DNA from: DAOTXL01 sp034434895
GTDB lineage: Bacteria; Chloroflexota; Anaerolineae; JAAYZQ01
NCBI GenBank assembly: GCA_034434895.1
Contig: DAOTYI010000025.1
Location: forward strand, 1-9,879
Direction: 5' to 3'
DNA: 9,879 nucleotides
Both the position numbers and the translations under genes were made by a program. Shown piece after piece: positions 1-5,882 of this stretch; the first letter of the stretch is position 1, and each line of letters begins with the position of its first letter. The notes below the pieces were generated by a model. The model was not told the origin of the DNA and did not search any database. It worked only from the letters and a program-made list of their open reading frames with translations.

Positions 1-3000
1 CTCCACGTGCTCGACAGCGATACCGATGACGAGCTGGCCCTCCTGCCCGGCGAAGGGCGCATCGCCGTAGATAGCCCCCACGGTCGCCTCTACACCGGCG
101 GCGAAGGGGCCGACCGGGTGCGCATCTACGACGCCGACTCCTTGAAACAGACGGGCGAGATCCGCTTTGCCGCCCGGCCGGTGGCCGACGCCTTCCACGG
201 CGACCTCTACCTGGTGCAGGCCGGCGTCTACCTCGCCAGCCTGGAGACACTGACCGTCACCGGTGCCCTGTCCGACACGCTGCCCCAGTACCCCGGTTTC
301 TCGCCCAACCCCGCCGCCGTGGACGCCACCGTGGACCCCGGCAGCGGGCGGCTGTTTGTCATCATCAACAACGGCGTCCCCGGTTCCAACAACGGCAACT
401 ACCTGTACATCTACGAACCGGAGAGCTACCGGAAGGTGTTGACCGATACCGAACGCAGCCCGATCTACCTGGACGTGGACCCGACCACCGGCCGGGCCTA
501 CGTTTCGCGCATCCACCTGGCCGGCCGCTCCACCAGCCTGTGGACGCCGGGCCGGGGCTACACCGCCCGTCTGGAGGCGCTGTTTGGCCCGCTGCGTGCT
601 GACCCGGTTCTGGGCCGGGTCTATTCGACCATCTACAGCACCACCGACGGCCAGATGCTGATCCTGGATGCGGCCAACCTGGACCTCCTGGGCAGCATGC
701 CCATTGCCGCCGGATTCACCCTCCGGGCGCTCGACCCACAGCGGCATCTGCTCTACCTGGCGGTTGAGGATGGTCAGGTCCAGATCTGGTCGGCCACGGG
801 CGGCCGGCCGCCGCCCGTCGAACCCCCAGAGCCGGCCATGTTGGCCGCCGGTGAGATCTCTCAGCGCTTTCCAACGCCGTTGGACAGGGTCCTCTTTGCC
901 CTGGACAAAAGCCGCTATCCCCTCTATCGTTCTGACGATGGTGGCCGTTCCTGGCTGCGTCTGCGCGGCGGCCTGCCCCGCGAACAGATCCTGGACCTGG
1001 TCGTCTCTCCCGATTTTGCCAGGGACCAGACCCTGTTCGCTGCCCTGGCGACAGCCGACCAGGGCTACGGCGTTTGGAAGTCAACCGATGGCGGCCGGAG
1101 CTGGCAGATCGCCAGCCGGGGGCTGACCGACCTGGCTGTGGCCGACCTGATCCTCTCGCCCACCTTTCCTACCGACCGGACCCTGTTCGCCCTGGCCCGC
1201 AAGGGCGGCCTCTACCGCTCTACCGACGCTGCGGAGCGCTGGGTCCCGCTGACCGACCGTTATCGCCCATCTACAAGCAGCTATCCTGAGGCCCCCGGTG
1301 CCCTGACCTTTTCGCCGACCTATGCCCGAGACCGGACGATCTTTCTGAGCCACTACGGGCTGCAACGTTCCACCGATGGCGGTGAGACCTGGGCCGCCGT
1401 CTTTCCCCAGGCCGTCGGGCCGCTGGCCCTTTCGCCCGATTTCGCCGCCGATCACACCCTGTTCGGCTGGACGAACTACGGCGGCCTGCTCCGCTCCACC
1501 GATGGCGGCGACATCTGGGCGCCGGCCAACGCTGGCCTGAGCCTGCCGGGCGACGGCTCTATCGCCATCCTCGTCTCCCCCGACTTTCCCACCAGCCAGA
1601 CCCTCTACTTCCTGTGGACCGCTCGCTACGGCGAGGCGCCGCCCCATCTCTTCCGCTCTACCGATGCGGCCACGACCTGGGAGCGGCTGGTCGGCCGGCC
1701 GCCGCAGGCAGCCACGCCCCTCACCCTGAGTGCCGATGGCACCGCCTTTGTCGCTCAAGACGAGACCGGGCGTGAGGTCCGCTGGCCGCTGGTCGGCCTG
1801 GAGTGGCAGGCCGGCGCCCTGCCGCCGGTGGCCGAGATCAACTTTTCCGATCTGCTCCCTTCGCCGGCCTTTAATCGGGACCGAACCCTCTATGCCCTGA
1901 GTGCGGGAGCGGGCCTCTGGCGCTCTCCCGACGCCGGGTTGACCTGGACCGATACCGGCCTGCCGGTGCGCATGATCTACGGCAGCCCGCAACAATTGCT
2001 GTTCCTGTCGCCAGACACCTTCCTGATCAGCAGTGAGCTGGGGCTGTATCGCTTCTCACAGGGGAGATGGGCACCTGTCGGCGGTGGGCTGCCGCAAGGA
2101 GTCACCACCGGCGGCCTGGCGCAGGGCGCGGATGGCTCGCTGCGGGTGCTGGTTGGTGGCCAGGAGGTGTACCTGTCCACCGACGGCGGCCGGACCTGGG
2201 AACGGCCAATCCCCCGCCTGCCGAACATTGTCGTGCCCGACGACCTCCGTGTTTCTCCTGCCTTTGCCACTGACCACACTGCCTTCTATGCCCCTTCCTG
2301 GCAAAAGCCACTGCGCACCGTCGGCGGAGGCCCCTGGCAGGCATTCGGCCCACCAGGGGAATGGACCCTGTCGGTCCTGGAGGTCTCCCCGACCTTCGAC
2401 CGGGACAGGTTGCTGCTGATGCGCCTGGGAGATAATCGCCTGTGGCGTTCAACCGACGGCGGCCAGACCTGGACCGACATCAGCGGGCCGTGGGGAGAGG
2501 AGATGCCCCTGGGGGTGACCCCAGGCCCAGACTCTCTCCTGCACGCCGTGACCTTCTCCCCGGCCTATGCTCAGGATGGCCTGCTCCTGACCCTTGCCGG
2601 CAACGCCCTCTACCGCTCCACCGACCAGGGGGGCAGGTGGACCAGGGTTCTCGACTTAAGGTTTGCGGGGGGCCAGGCTGTCTTTACGCCCGATTATGCC
2701 CGCAACGGCGTGATCTACCTGCTCAGCGGCAACCGGCTCTACCGCTCAGACGATCGGGGTGCGACATGGAAGGCGCTCCCTCTGGCTCCCTGGAGCGAGG
2801 GGGAGCCGTTCGGGTTGGAGTTGTCGCCCACTTTTGCCCGGGACCACACCCTGCTGGCCTGGACCGCCTTCGGCCCGCCCTATCTGTCATCCGATGGCGG
2901 GCGGAGTTGGCGCGACCTGAGCGCCGGATTGCCGACGGCGAATATCAAGAAGGTGCTGTTCTCGCCCGGCTATGCCACCGATGGCCTGCTCTGGCTGGTG

Positions 3001-3603
3001 CATGGTGAGCGGGGCCTCTACAAATGGGCGGGGAAGGGTCCGTGGATGCCGATCGCTCACACCATCCCGCCTCCCACTCCCACCCGCGTTCTGCAACCGA
3101 CCTTCACCCCCACACCGGTTGCCTGCGCTGCTGAACCGATCCGCTTCCGCGCCGTGTGGCAGCAGGTCAGTGTCCGCCTGGGTTGCCCCCAACAGCCAGA
3201 AGCCCCAGCCACCCTGGCCGGGCAGCCGTTTGAACGAGGGCGGATGATCTGGGAGGCCAACACGCAGCAGATTTACGTTCTGCTCAATACCGGCACCTGG
3301 CAGGCTTTTGGCGATAGCTTTGTCGAAGGGGTGGATCCGGCCTATGATCCGGCCCTGCCCCCGCCACCCCGACAGCCGCAGCGCGGCTTTGGCAAGGTGT
3401 GGCGCGAGAAGTTGGGCGGGCCTCAGGCGGCCATCGGTTGGGCTCTGGAAGAGGAGCGGAGTCTCAGTGGCTGGCGGCAGCCGTTCGACAGGGGGCTGCT
3501 GATCTGGACCGACGAAACCCTGCCGACTGCCACGGGAGCCGGAACCGCCTATCTGCTTTATCACGACGGAACCTGGCAGGCGATCCCAGCGCCGCCAAAA
3601 TAA
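1..3603 (+). CDS. Giant beta-propeller protein with Asp-box (BNR/sortilin-like) repeats, 5' end outside the window
   Basis: The frame is open from base 1, so the true start is upstream; the first in-window start-type codon is GTG at 7, giving 1198 residues (numbering below). Residues ~1-275 resemble a YVTN/NHL-type propeller of short blades (for example RLYTGG, RIYDAD, LLYLAV). Residues ~285-1010 carry about twelve Asp-boxes of the form S-T-D-G-G-x-x-W (first near 308, last near 959), alternating with about twelve copies of S-P-x-F-x-x-D-x-T-L-F, as expected for stacked blades. A Pro/Thr linker near 1020-1038 leads to two ~70-residue C-terminal repeats (LG..., Q-P-F-x-R-G-x-x-I-W, then G-T-W-Q-A) like those of Chloroflexota exported proteins. 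I infer an extracellular or surface role; any signal peptide lies outside the window. No sialidase catalytic set or FRIP motif is evident, so enzymatic activity should not be assumed. It converges on the next gene. Confidence 0.85.
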   Translation, partial: LHVLDSDTDDELALLPGEGRIAVDSPHGRLYTGGEGADRVRIYDADSLKQTGEIRFAARPVADAFHGDLYLVQAGVYLASLETLTVTGALSDTLPQYPGFSPNPAAVDATVDPGSGRLFVIINNGVPGSNNGNYLYIYEPESYRKVLTDTERSPIYLDVDPTTGRAYVSRIHLAGRSTSLWTPGRGYTARLEALFGPLRADPVLGRVYSTIYSTTDGQMLILDAANLDLLGSMPIAAGFTLRALDPQRHLLYLAVEDGQVQIWSATGGRPPPVEPPEPAMLAAGEISQRFPTPLDRVLFALDKSRYPLYRSDDGGRSWLRLRGGLPREQILDLVVSPDFARDQTLFAALATADQGYGVWKSTDGGRSWQIASRGLTDLAVADLILSPTFPTDRTLFALARKGGLYRSTDAAERWVPLTDRYRPSTSSYPEAPGALTFSPTYARDRTIFLSHYGLQRSTDGGETWAAVFPQAVGPLALSPDFAADHTLFGWTNYGGLLRSTDGGDIWAPANAGLSLPGDGSIAILVSPDFPTSQTLYFLWTARYGEAPPHLFRSTDAATTWERLVGRPPQAATPLTLSADGTAFVAQDETGREVRWPLVGLEWQAGALPPVAEINFSDLLPSPAFNRDRTLYALSAGAGLWRSPDAGLTWTDTGLPVRMIYGSPQQLLFLSPDTFLISSELGLYRFSQGRWAPVGGGLPQGVTTGGLAQGADGSLRVLVGGQEVYLSTDGGRTWERPIPRLPNIVVPDDLRVSPAFATDHTAFYAPSWQKPLRTVGGGPWQAFGPPGEWTLSVLEVSPTFDRDRLLLMRLGDNRLWRSTDGGQTWTDISGPWGEEMPLGVTPGPDSLLHAVTFSPAYAQDGLLLTLAGNALYRSTDQGGRWTRVLDLRFAGGQAVFTPDYARNGVIYLLSGNRLYRSDDRGATWKALPLAPWSEGEPFGLELSPTFARDHTLLAWTAFGPPYLSSDGGRSWRDLSAGLPTANIKKVLFSPGYATDGLLWLVHGERGLYKWAGKGPWMPIAHTIPPPTPTRVLQPTFTPTPVACAAEPIRFRAVWQQVSVRLGCPQQPEAPATLAGQPFERGRMIWEANTQQIYVLLNTGTWQAFGDSFVEGVDPAYDPALPPPPRQPQRGFGKVWREKLGGPQAAIGWALEEERSLSGWRQPFDRGLLIWTDETLPTATGAGTAYLLYHDGTWQAIPAPPK

Positions 3604-3631
3604 TACCGCCGGCGGATCTGCTGATAGTTCC

Positions 3632-4300
3632 TCAGCGTCTCGGCGGGGTATCAGGCGGCACCACCAGGCAGGTGCACGCTCTGTCCCCTTTCCCCAGGCT
3701 GCTCAGAGGTGTGGGACAGACCCCCACAAGCTGTTCAAGGAGGATGGCGTCCATGAGGCACACCTCGCCATGTTGGGCAGCCACCTGGCGATAGGGGCAG
3801 TTGGTGTTGGTCAGGATGTAGCCTTCATCGGTTTTTGCCCAGCGGAAGAGGAAGCCGCGGCCGTTCAAGAAGTCGCAGACCTGCTGCAACCGTTCCTCAA
3901 AGGTTTGCCCTTCGTTCCAGGGCGGAGCCCCTTGCGCAATCCGTTCGGCCATGCGGCGAAAGATGGCCCGGGTTTCCTGCAGGCCCACCGTTTCCTTGAC
4001 CTCGCTCACCAGGTGGCGGGCCAGCTCGCCATAGCTTTGGGGAAACATCTCCGCAGCCGTCTCGGTCAGGGTGTACACCAGGCAGGGACGGCCTATCTTC
4101 TGCACACGGTGCATCTTGGAAGCTGCGACCAGGTTCTGGGCCTGCAACACATTCAGGTGATGGCGGATCGTCATCGGCGTCAGCTCCAGTCGCCTGGCCA
4201 GCTCTTCGACTGTTGCCTGCCCCTCTGCCTTTAAGATTTGCAAAATTTCCTGACGTGTGCTCTGCATTTCTTCCCTTCTTTCAATCTCATCACCGGTCAT
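3632..4300 (-). CDS. SufR-like winged-helix transcriptional regulator with C-terminal cysteine cluster
   Basis: This 222-residue protein has an N-terminal winged helix-turn-helix at ~15-60 (EELARRLELTPMTIRHHLNVL), followed by a wing containing the G-R-P-x-L-V-Y element typical of DeoR/ArsR-type and SufR regulators. The C-terminal half carries C168-X12-C181-X13-C195-X13-C209 (with C211 as an alternative fourth ligand). This is close to the C-X12-C-X13-C-X14-C pattern known for the [4Fe-4S] repressor SufR, so I infer an iron-sulfur or redox-sensing DNA-binding protein. The start at 4300 follows GGGGA; a second ATG at 4267 also has a good site (AAGGGA) and would remove 11 residues. It is preceded by a strong promoter with a dyad over the start point, suggesting autoregulation. 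No suf or isc genes are in view, so its regulon is unknown. An ArsR-type metal sensor is the alternative. Confidence 0.82.
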   Translation of the reverse strand: MTGDEIERREEMQSTRQEILQILKAEGQATVEELARRLELTPMTIRHHLNVLQAQNLVAASKMHRVQKIGRPCLVYTLTETAAEMFPQSYGELARHLVSEVKETVGLQETRAIFRRMAERIAQGAPPWNEGQTFEERLQQVCDFLNGRGFLFRWAKTDEGYILTNTNCPYRQVAAQHGEVCLMDAILLEQLVGVCPTPLSSLGKGDRACTCLVVPPDTPPRR

Positions 4301-4321
4301 CTTTTCCCCACGTGGCCTCTG

Positions 4322-4335
4322 AGGGGGTATCCCCT
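4322..4335. promoter_or_regulatory. Candidate operator dyad at the transcription start of the SufR-like gene
   Basis: AGGGG-GTAT-CCCCT is a perfect 5-bp inverted repeat with a 4-base spacer, directly downstream of the -10 box and overlapping the predicted start point. This is where a repressor would block its own transcription. It does not match the CAAC-N6-GTTG operator described for cyanobacterial SufR, so assignment to this regulator is inference. It could also be a small leader hairpin. Confidence 0.4.
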
Positions 4336-4340
4336 GTCAA

Positions 4341-4369
4341 AGGATAGCACGTAATCGCAAATTTGTCAA
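4341..4369 (-). promoter_or_regulatory. Sigma-70-type promoter of the SufR-like gene
   Basis: On the minus strand TTGACA (4369-4364) and TATCCT (4346-4341) are separated by exactly 17 bases. The -35 box is a perfect consensus and the -10 box matches at 4 of 6 positions. The predicted start point near 4334 leaves a leader of about 34 nt before the ATG at 4300. Seen directly in the sequence; activity is inferred. Confidence 0.7.
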
Positions 4370-4404
4370 TTGTTATGATATTTATGGCAAAGTCAGGGAT
4401 GGTT

Positions 4405-4423
4405 CAATTTTCTGGGGAAATTG
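4405..4423. promoter_or_regulatory. Inverted repeat upstream of the SufR-like promoter
   Basis: CAATTT-N7-AAATTG is a perfect 6-bp dyad with centres about 1.8 helical turns apart, lying ~36 bp upstream of the -35 box. The surrounding stretch (4351-4440) is AT-rich compared with everything around it and also contains the palindromes CAAATTTG (4358-4365) and CAATTG (4367-4372). It is a plausible binding site for a dimeric regulator; the protein that binds is unknown. Confidence 0.35.
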
Positions 4424-4459
4424 GGTTACACTTTTGACGGGCGTTAAAATTCCGCCTGG

Positions 4460-4529
4460 CCCTCACCCCTCCCCCTGCCCCCTCTCCTCTCCCGCTCGCC
4501 TGCGGCGGCGGGCGAGGGGAGGGGGTGAG
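4460..4529. repeat. REP-like GC-rich hairpin element at the 3' end of the HepT-like gene
   Basis: The outer arms CTCACCCCTCCCC (4462-4474) and GGGGAGGGGGTGAG (4516-4529) pair with a single bulge. An inner stem CTCGCC (4495-4500)/GGCGAG (4511-4516) closes a 10-base loop; the two stems share the base at the junction. The interior is a pyrimidine-rich run. It has the form of the dispersed CCCTCACCCC-type elements seen between genes in many GC-rich bacteria. It encodes the last ~21 residues of the HepT-like ORF and may act as a transcription barrier before the regulator promoter. Confidence 0.65.
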
Positions 4530-4822
4530 AGAAAGATGGCTTCTCGATCCATGATGCCCCTGTCAATCTGGTTGATCAAGTCCTGATGCCAGGATTCGCC
4601 TTTGGGCACAGCCTGGTCTATGTGACGCGCTGTCAACTCGAACAAACGCTCAATCCCCGAATAAAAGCCGTGCAAATTCAGGGCGACGGCATCCAGGTAG
4701 TAGTCCTGGTCAGCGGATATCTTGCCACGTTCCCAGGCGGCAGATGCGCGCGCCACAGACCGATCCAGGTCCACGATCTCATCACGAATGCGCTCGGCCA
4801 GGGCCATCTCGGAGCTGGTCAT
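4463..4822 (-). CDS. HepT-like (HEPN) toxin homologue, C-terminally truncated
   Basis: The 119-residue ORF has the N-terminal half of the HepT-like family that pairs with MNT antitoxins. Residues ~1-85 include the helix LNLHGFYSGIERLFELTARHI followed by P-K-G-x-S-W-H-x-D-L. In full-length relatives, as I recall them, this is followed by an R-P-x-V-I-S segment and a helix carrying R-F-R-H-x-x-R-N, the probable RNase motif. Here family-like sequence stops near residue 99 and the tail (P-P-P-L-A-R-R-R-R-R-A-G...) is translated from the hairpin repeat at 4460-4529. I therefore think the catalytic part is lost and the product is inactive or has a different role. ATGA overlap with the upstream MNT gene indicates translational coupling; GGGGTG precedes the ATG by 7 nt. 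Confidence 0.72.
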   Translation of the reverse strand: MTSSEMALAERIRDEIVDLDRSVARASAAWERGKISADQDYYLDAVALNLHGFYSGIERLFELTARHIDQAVPKGESWHQDLINQIDRGIMDREAIFLSPPPLARRRRRAGEERGQGEG

Positions 4823-5205
4823 AATGGCACCCCGGTGCGTTCAATGGCGTTGCGGAGGGATGCGCTGGCTGTTTCTACCTCGACCAGGTCCACCGGCCGG
4901 TCGCCGATGATCTCCTCAACGGCGCGCCATGCGCGCCAGATCGTATCACCGGCCAGCCCTTCGACCGCCAGGTCAACATCCGAATCAGCAACATACCATG
5001 CCTCATGCGCCAGAGACCCGAACAGGATCACGCGTTTTGCGCCATAGCGCGTTCTCAAGACCTCTGCTGCGCTGCGCACCCGCTTCAACAGGTCCTCCCG
5101 GGCGGCCGCGTCTGCTGGCGTCAACGTGCGGGCGGCGGCGCGGCACCGGGCCGCAGCGCGGTATCTTTTCAAATCAGCCGGGGTCAATTCCAACGCCACA
5201 CCCAT
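4819..5205 (-). CDS. MNT-type nucleotidyltransferase, antitoxin partner of the HepT-like gene
   Basis: From the ATG at 5205 the protein has 128 residues. The nucleotidyltransferase core is K-R-V-I-L-F-G63-S64-L-A-H...D76-V-D78-L-A, that is G-S-X11-D-x-D with one extra spacer residue compared with the usual X10. A third acidic residue is probably D106 in P-V-D-L-V-E. The last residues (L-R-N-A-I-E-R-T-G-V-P-L) resemble the C-terminus of MNTs paired with this HepT-like subfamily. I chose the start at 5205 because GAAGGG lies nine bases upstream and because the in-frame extension to 5307 does not look like this family. By analogy with MntA it would neutralise its partner by AMPylation; this is inferred, and its partner is truncated here. 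The stop overlaps the next ATG by four bases. Confidence 0.82.
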   Translation of the reverse strand: MGVALELTPADLKRYRAAARCRAAARTLTPADAAAREDLLKRVRSAAEVLRTRYGAKRVILFGSLAHEAWYVADSDVDLAVEGLAGDTIWRAWRAVEEIIGDRPVDLVEVETASASLRNAIERTGVPL

Positions 5206-5254
5206 CTCGACGATCCCTTCTTTCAGAATTCTCCTCGCATCACGCCACATCAAC

Positions 5255-5413
5255 TCACTGGAAACAAGGGCCTTGCGAAATTTCTCGCAACGCCTGGATG
5301 AATTCATCCTTCATCTTTCGTCCTTTGTCGTGCGTCTCCAGCGCGATAGTGCCTGCCCAGTCCTCCGGCCTGCTCAGGATGCAGTATTCGACGCGAATGG
5401 CCATGTCGTTCAT
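5255..5413 (-). CDS. Small hypothetical ORF of 52 residues
   Basis: ATG at 5413 is preceded by TTGGAGG with a 5-base spacer, a good ribosome-binding site, and overlaps the stop of the reading frame above it as ATGA, which suggests coupling. The product starts MNDMAIRVEYCILSRPEDWA and ends in a charged helix-like part (KMKDEFIQALREIS). I do not recognise the family. The gene stops 49 bases before the MNT start, so it would share its transcript. Immediately after its stop a different frame continues with S-S-E-L-M-W-R-D-A-R-R-I-L-K-E-G, which reads like a natural helix. The ORF may therefore be the front of a longer gene broken by a frameshift near 5255-5270. Real gene versus remnant cannot be settled here. 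Confidence 0.4.
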   Translation of the reverse strand: MNDMAIRVEYCILSRPEDWAGTIALETHDKGRKMKDEFIQALREISQGPCFQ

Positions 5414-5596
5414 AGAGGCCTCCAATCGAGGATTGCCATTCTTCTCGTGTGATGCCGGATTGTCGTAAAAGCCGAACCAGGCAGGCGAATCGCTACCTCC
5501 CCCAACGCCGGGAGCGGTAATCCTTTCGCAATGCTAAACAGCACCCAGTCCTCAACGGGCCTGTTCCAGGGCGGTGTGAATGTACTGCCATAACAT
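5410..5596 (-). pseudogene. Decayed HicB-type antitoxin gene
   Basis: ATG at 5596 with the strong site GGGGAGGT six bases upstream begins MLWQYIHTALEQAR and then meets TGA at 5552-5554. The start matches the N-terminus of short HicB-like proteins (M-x-x-Y-I-x-x-A-L-x-x-A-x-Y-E). Directly after, in another frame, comes V-E-D-W-V-L-F-S-I-A-K-G-L-P-L-P-A-L-G-E, matching the C-terminal helix and tail of the same family (x-E-x-W-x-L-x-x-x-x-G-x-P-x-P). The central part, with the G-x-x-P-G-x-x-G-V-W-A strand, is absent. I infer an internal deletion of some 30-40 codons that changed the frame. The second frame runs to TGA at 5410-5412. No HicA toxin gene is visible nearby. Confidence 0.55.
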
Positions 5597-5644
5597 TCTG
5601 CCACCTCCCCAGTTTACCCGTTTGCCGATTGAAGGCTCCACTCC

Positions 5645-5656
5645 CCTTCGCTCCCC
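5645..5656. repeat. Target-site duplication, left copy
   Basis: CCTTCGCTCCCC directly abuts the left terminal repeat of the MITE-like element and is identical to the copy at 5801-5812. Confidence 0.75.
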
Positions 5657-5800
5657 CATATGCGTCAAGTTAAGCGACTCAAGTCGCACCTCAGGGGCCT
5701 GCGGCCAGGCGTCCGCGCAGGCGGACGGCCAGGGGCAGAGCGGCGCTCTGCCCCTACCGGTGCAATTTCCAATCGCCCGCGCCTTAAGTTGACGCATATG
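5657..5800. mobile_element. MITE-like element, 144 bp, with terminal inverted repeats
   Basis: The left end is CATATGCGTCAAGTTAAG and the right end, read as its complement, is CATATGCGTCAACTTAAG: 17 of 18 positions agree. The element is bounded on both sides by the identical 12-mer CCTTCGCTCCCC, as expected of a target-site duplication. There is no transposase gene inside, only hairpins, so it is a non-autonomous element moved in trans. The ~12-bp duplication would fit an IS4-type transposase, but that is only inference. It lies ~60 bp upstream of the hicB remnant and separates it from upstream sequence. Removing one 12-mer and the element restores an uninterrupted ancestral sequence. Confidence 0.78.
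5674..5755. repeat. Three nested-order hairpins inside the MITE-like element
   Basis: Three perfect inverted repeats follow one another: GCGACT-CA-AGTCGC (5674-5687), CGTCCGC-GCAG-GCGGACG (5710-5727), and an 11-bp stem AGGGGCAGAGC (5731-5741) with its complement at 5745-5755 around the loop GGC. The last resembles the GTAGGGGC-type palindromes dispersed in several GC-rich and cyanobacterial genomes. Such stems could fold in RNA or in single-stranded DNA; no T-run follows, so they are not classical terminators. Confidence 0.7.
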
Positions 5801-5812
5801 CCTTCGCTCCCC
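5801..5812. repeat. Target-site duplication, right copy
   Basis: CCTTCGCTCCCC directly follows the right terminal repeat of the MITE-like element and matches 5645-5656 without a mismatch. Confidence 0.75.
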
Positions 5813-5835
5813 TGAGGCTCATGGGGGCTTTGAGG

Positions 5836-5878
5836 AAAGAGATCTCTGCGCCCTCTGTGTCTCTGCGGTACACAAATA
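5836..5878. repeat. Intergenic repeat of the CGCAGAGA type
   Basis: On the minus strand the stretch after the MNT-HEPN fusion gene reads as short imperfect tandem units, CGCAGAGA, CACAGAGG, GCGCAGAGA. Sequences of this style (ACCGCAGAGACACAGAGG) recur between genes in many bacterial genomes. No gene is visible between the fusion stop and the MITE. Confidence 0.4.
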
Positions 5879-5882
5879 CCAC

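Noticed and set aside
1081..1995. Open minus-strand frame of 304 codons inside the beta-propeller gene
   Set aside because: Antisense shadow in GC-rich DNA; Gly/Arg/Gln-rich composition, no domain, and the plus-strand frame is clearly protein-like throughout.
285..3000. Sialidase/neuraminidase function for the Asp-box protein
   Set aside because: Asp-boxes occur in many non-enzymatic propellers; no FRIP motif or arginine triad could be identified.
2887..3564. Open minus-strand frame of 225 codons at the end of the beta-propeller gene
   Set aside because: Opposite to well-defined Asp-box and C-terminal repeats; no recognisable motif.
3606..3615. CCGCCGGCGG palindrome between convergent genes as a terminator
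   Set aside because: Only 10 bp without a loop and no T-run on either side; too weak a signal in GC-rich DNA.
5206..5307. N-terminal extension of the 4819-5205 nucleotidyltransferase
   Set aside because: The internal ATG at 5205 has a better ribosome-binding site and gives the normal family N-terminus.
5674..5755. CRISPR-like array
   Set aside because: The hairpins differ in sequence and there are no regular repeat-spacer units or cas genes.
5552..5797. Longer minus-strand frame running through the MITE into the HicB-like start
   Set aside because: Its upstream part is translation of the mobile element; the strong Shine-Dalgarno lies before the ATG at 5596.
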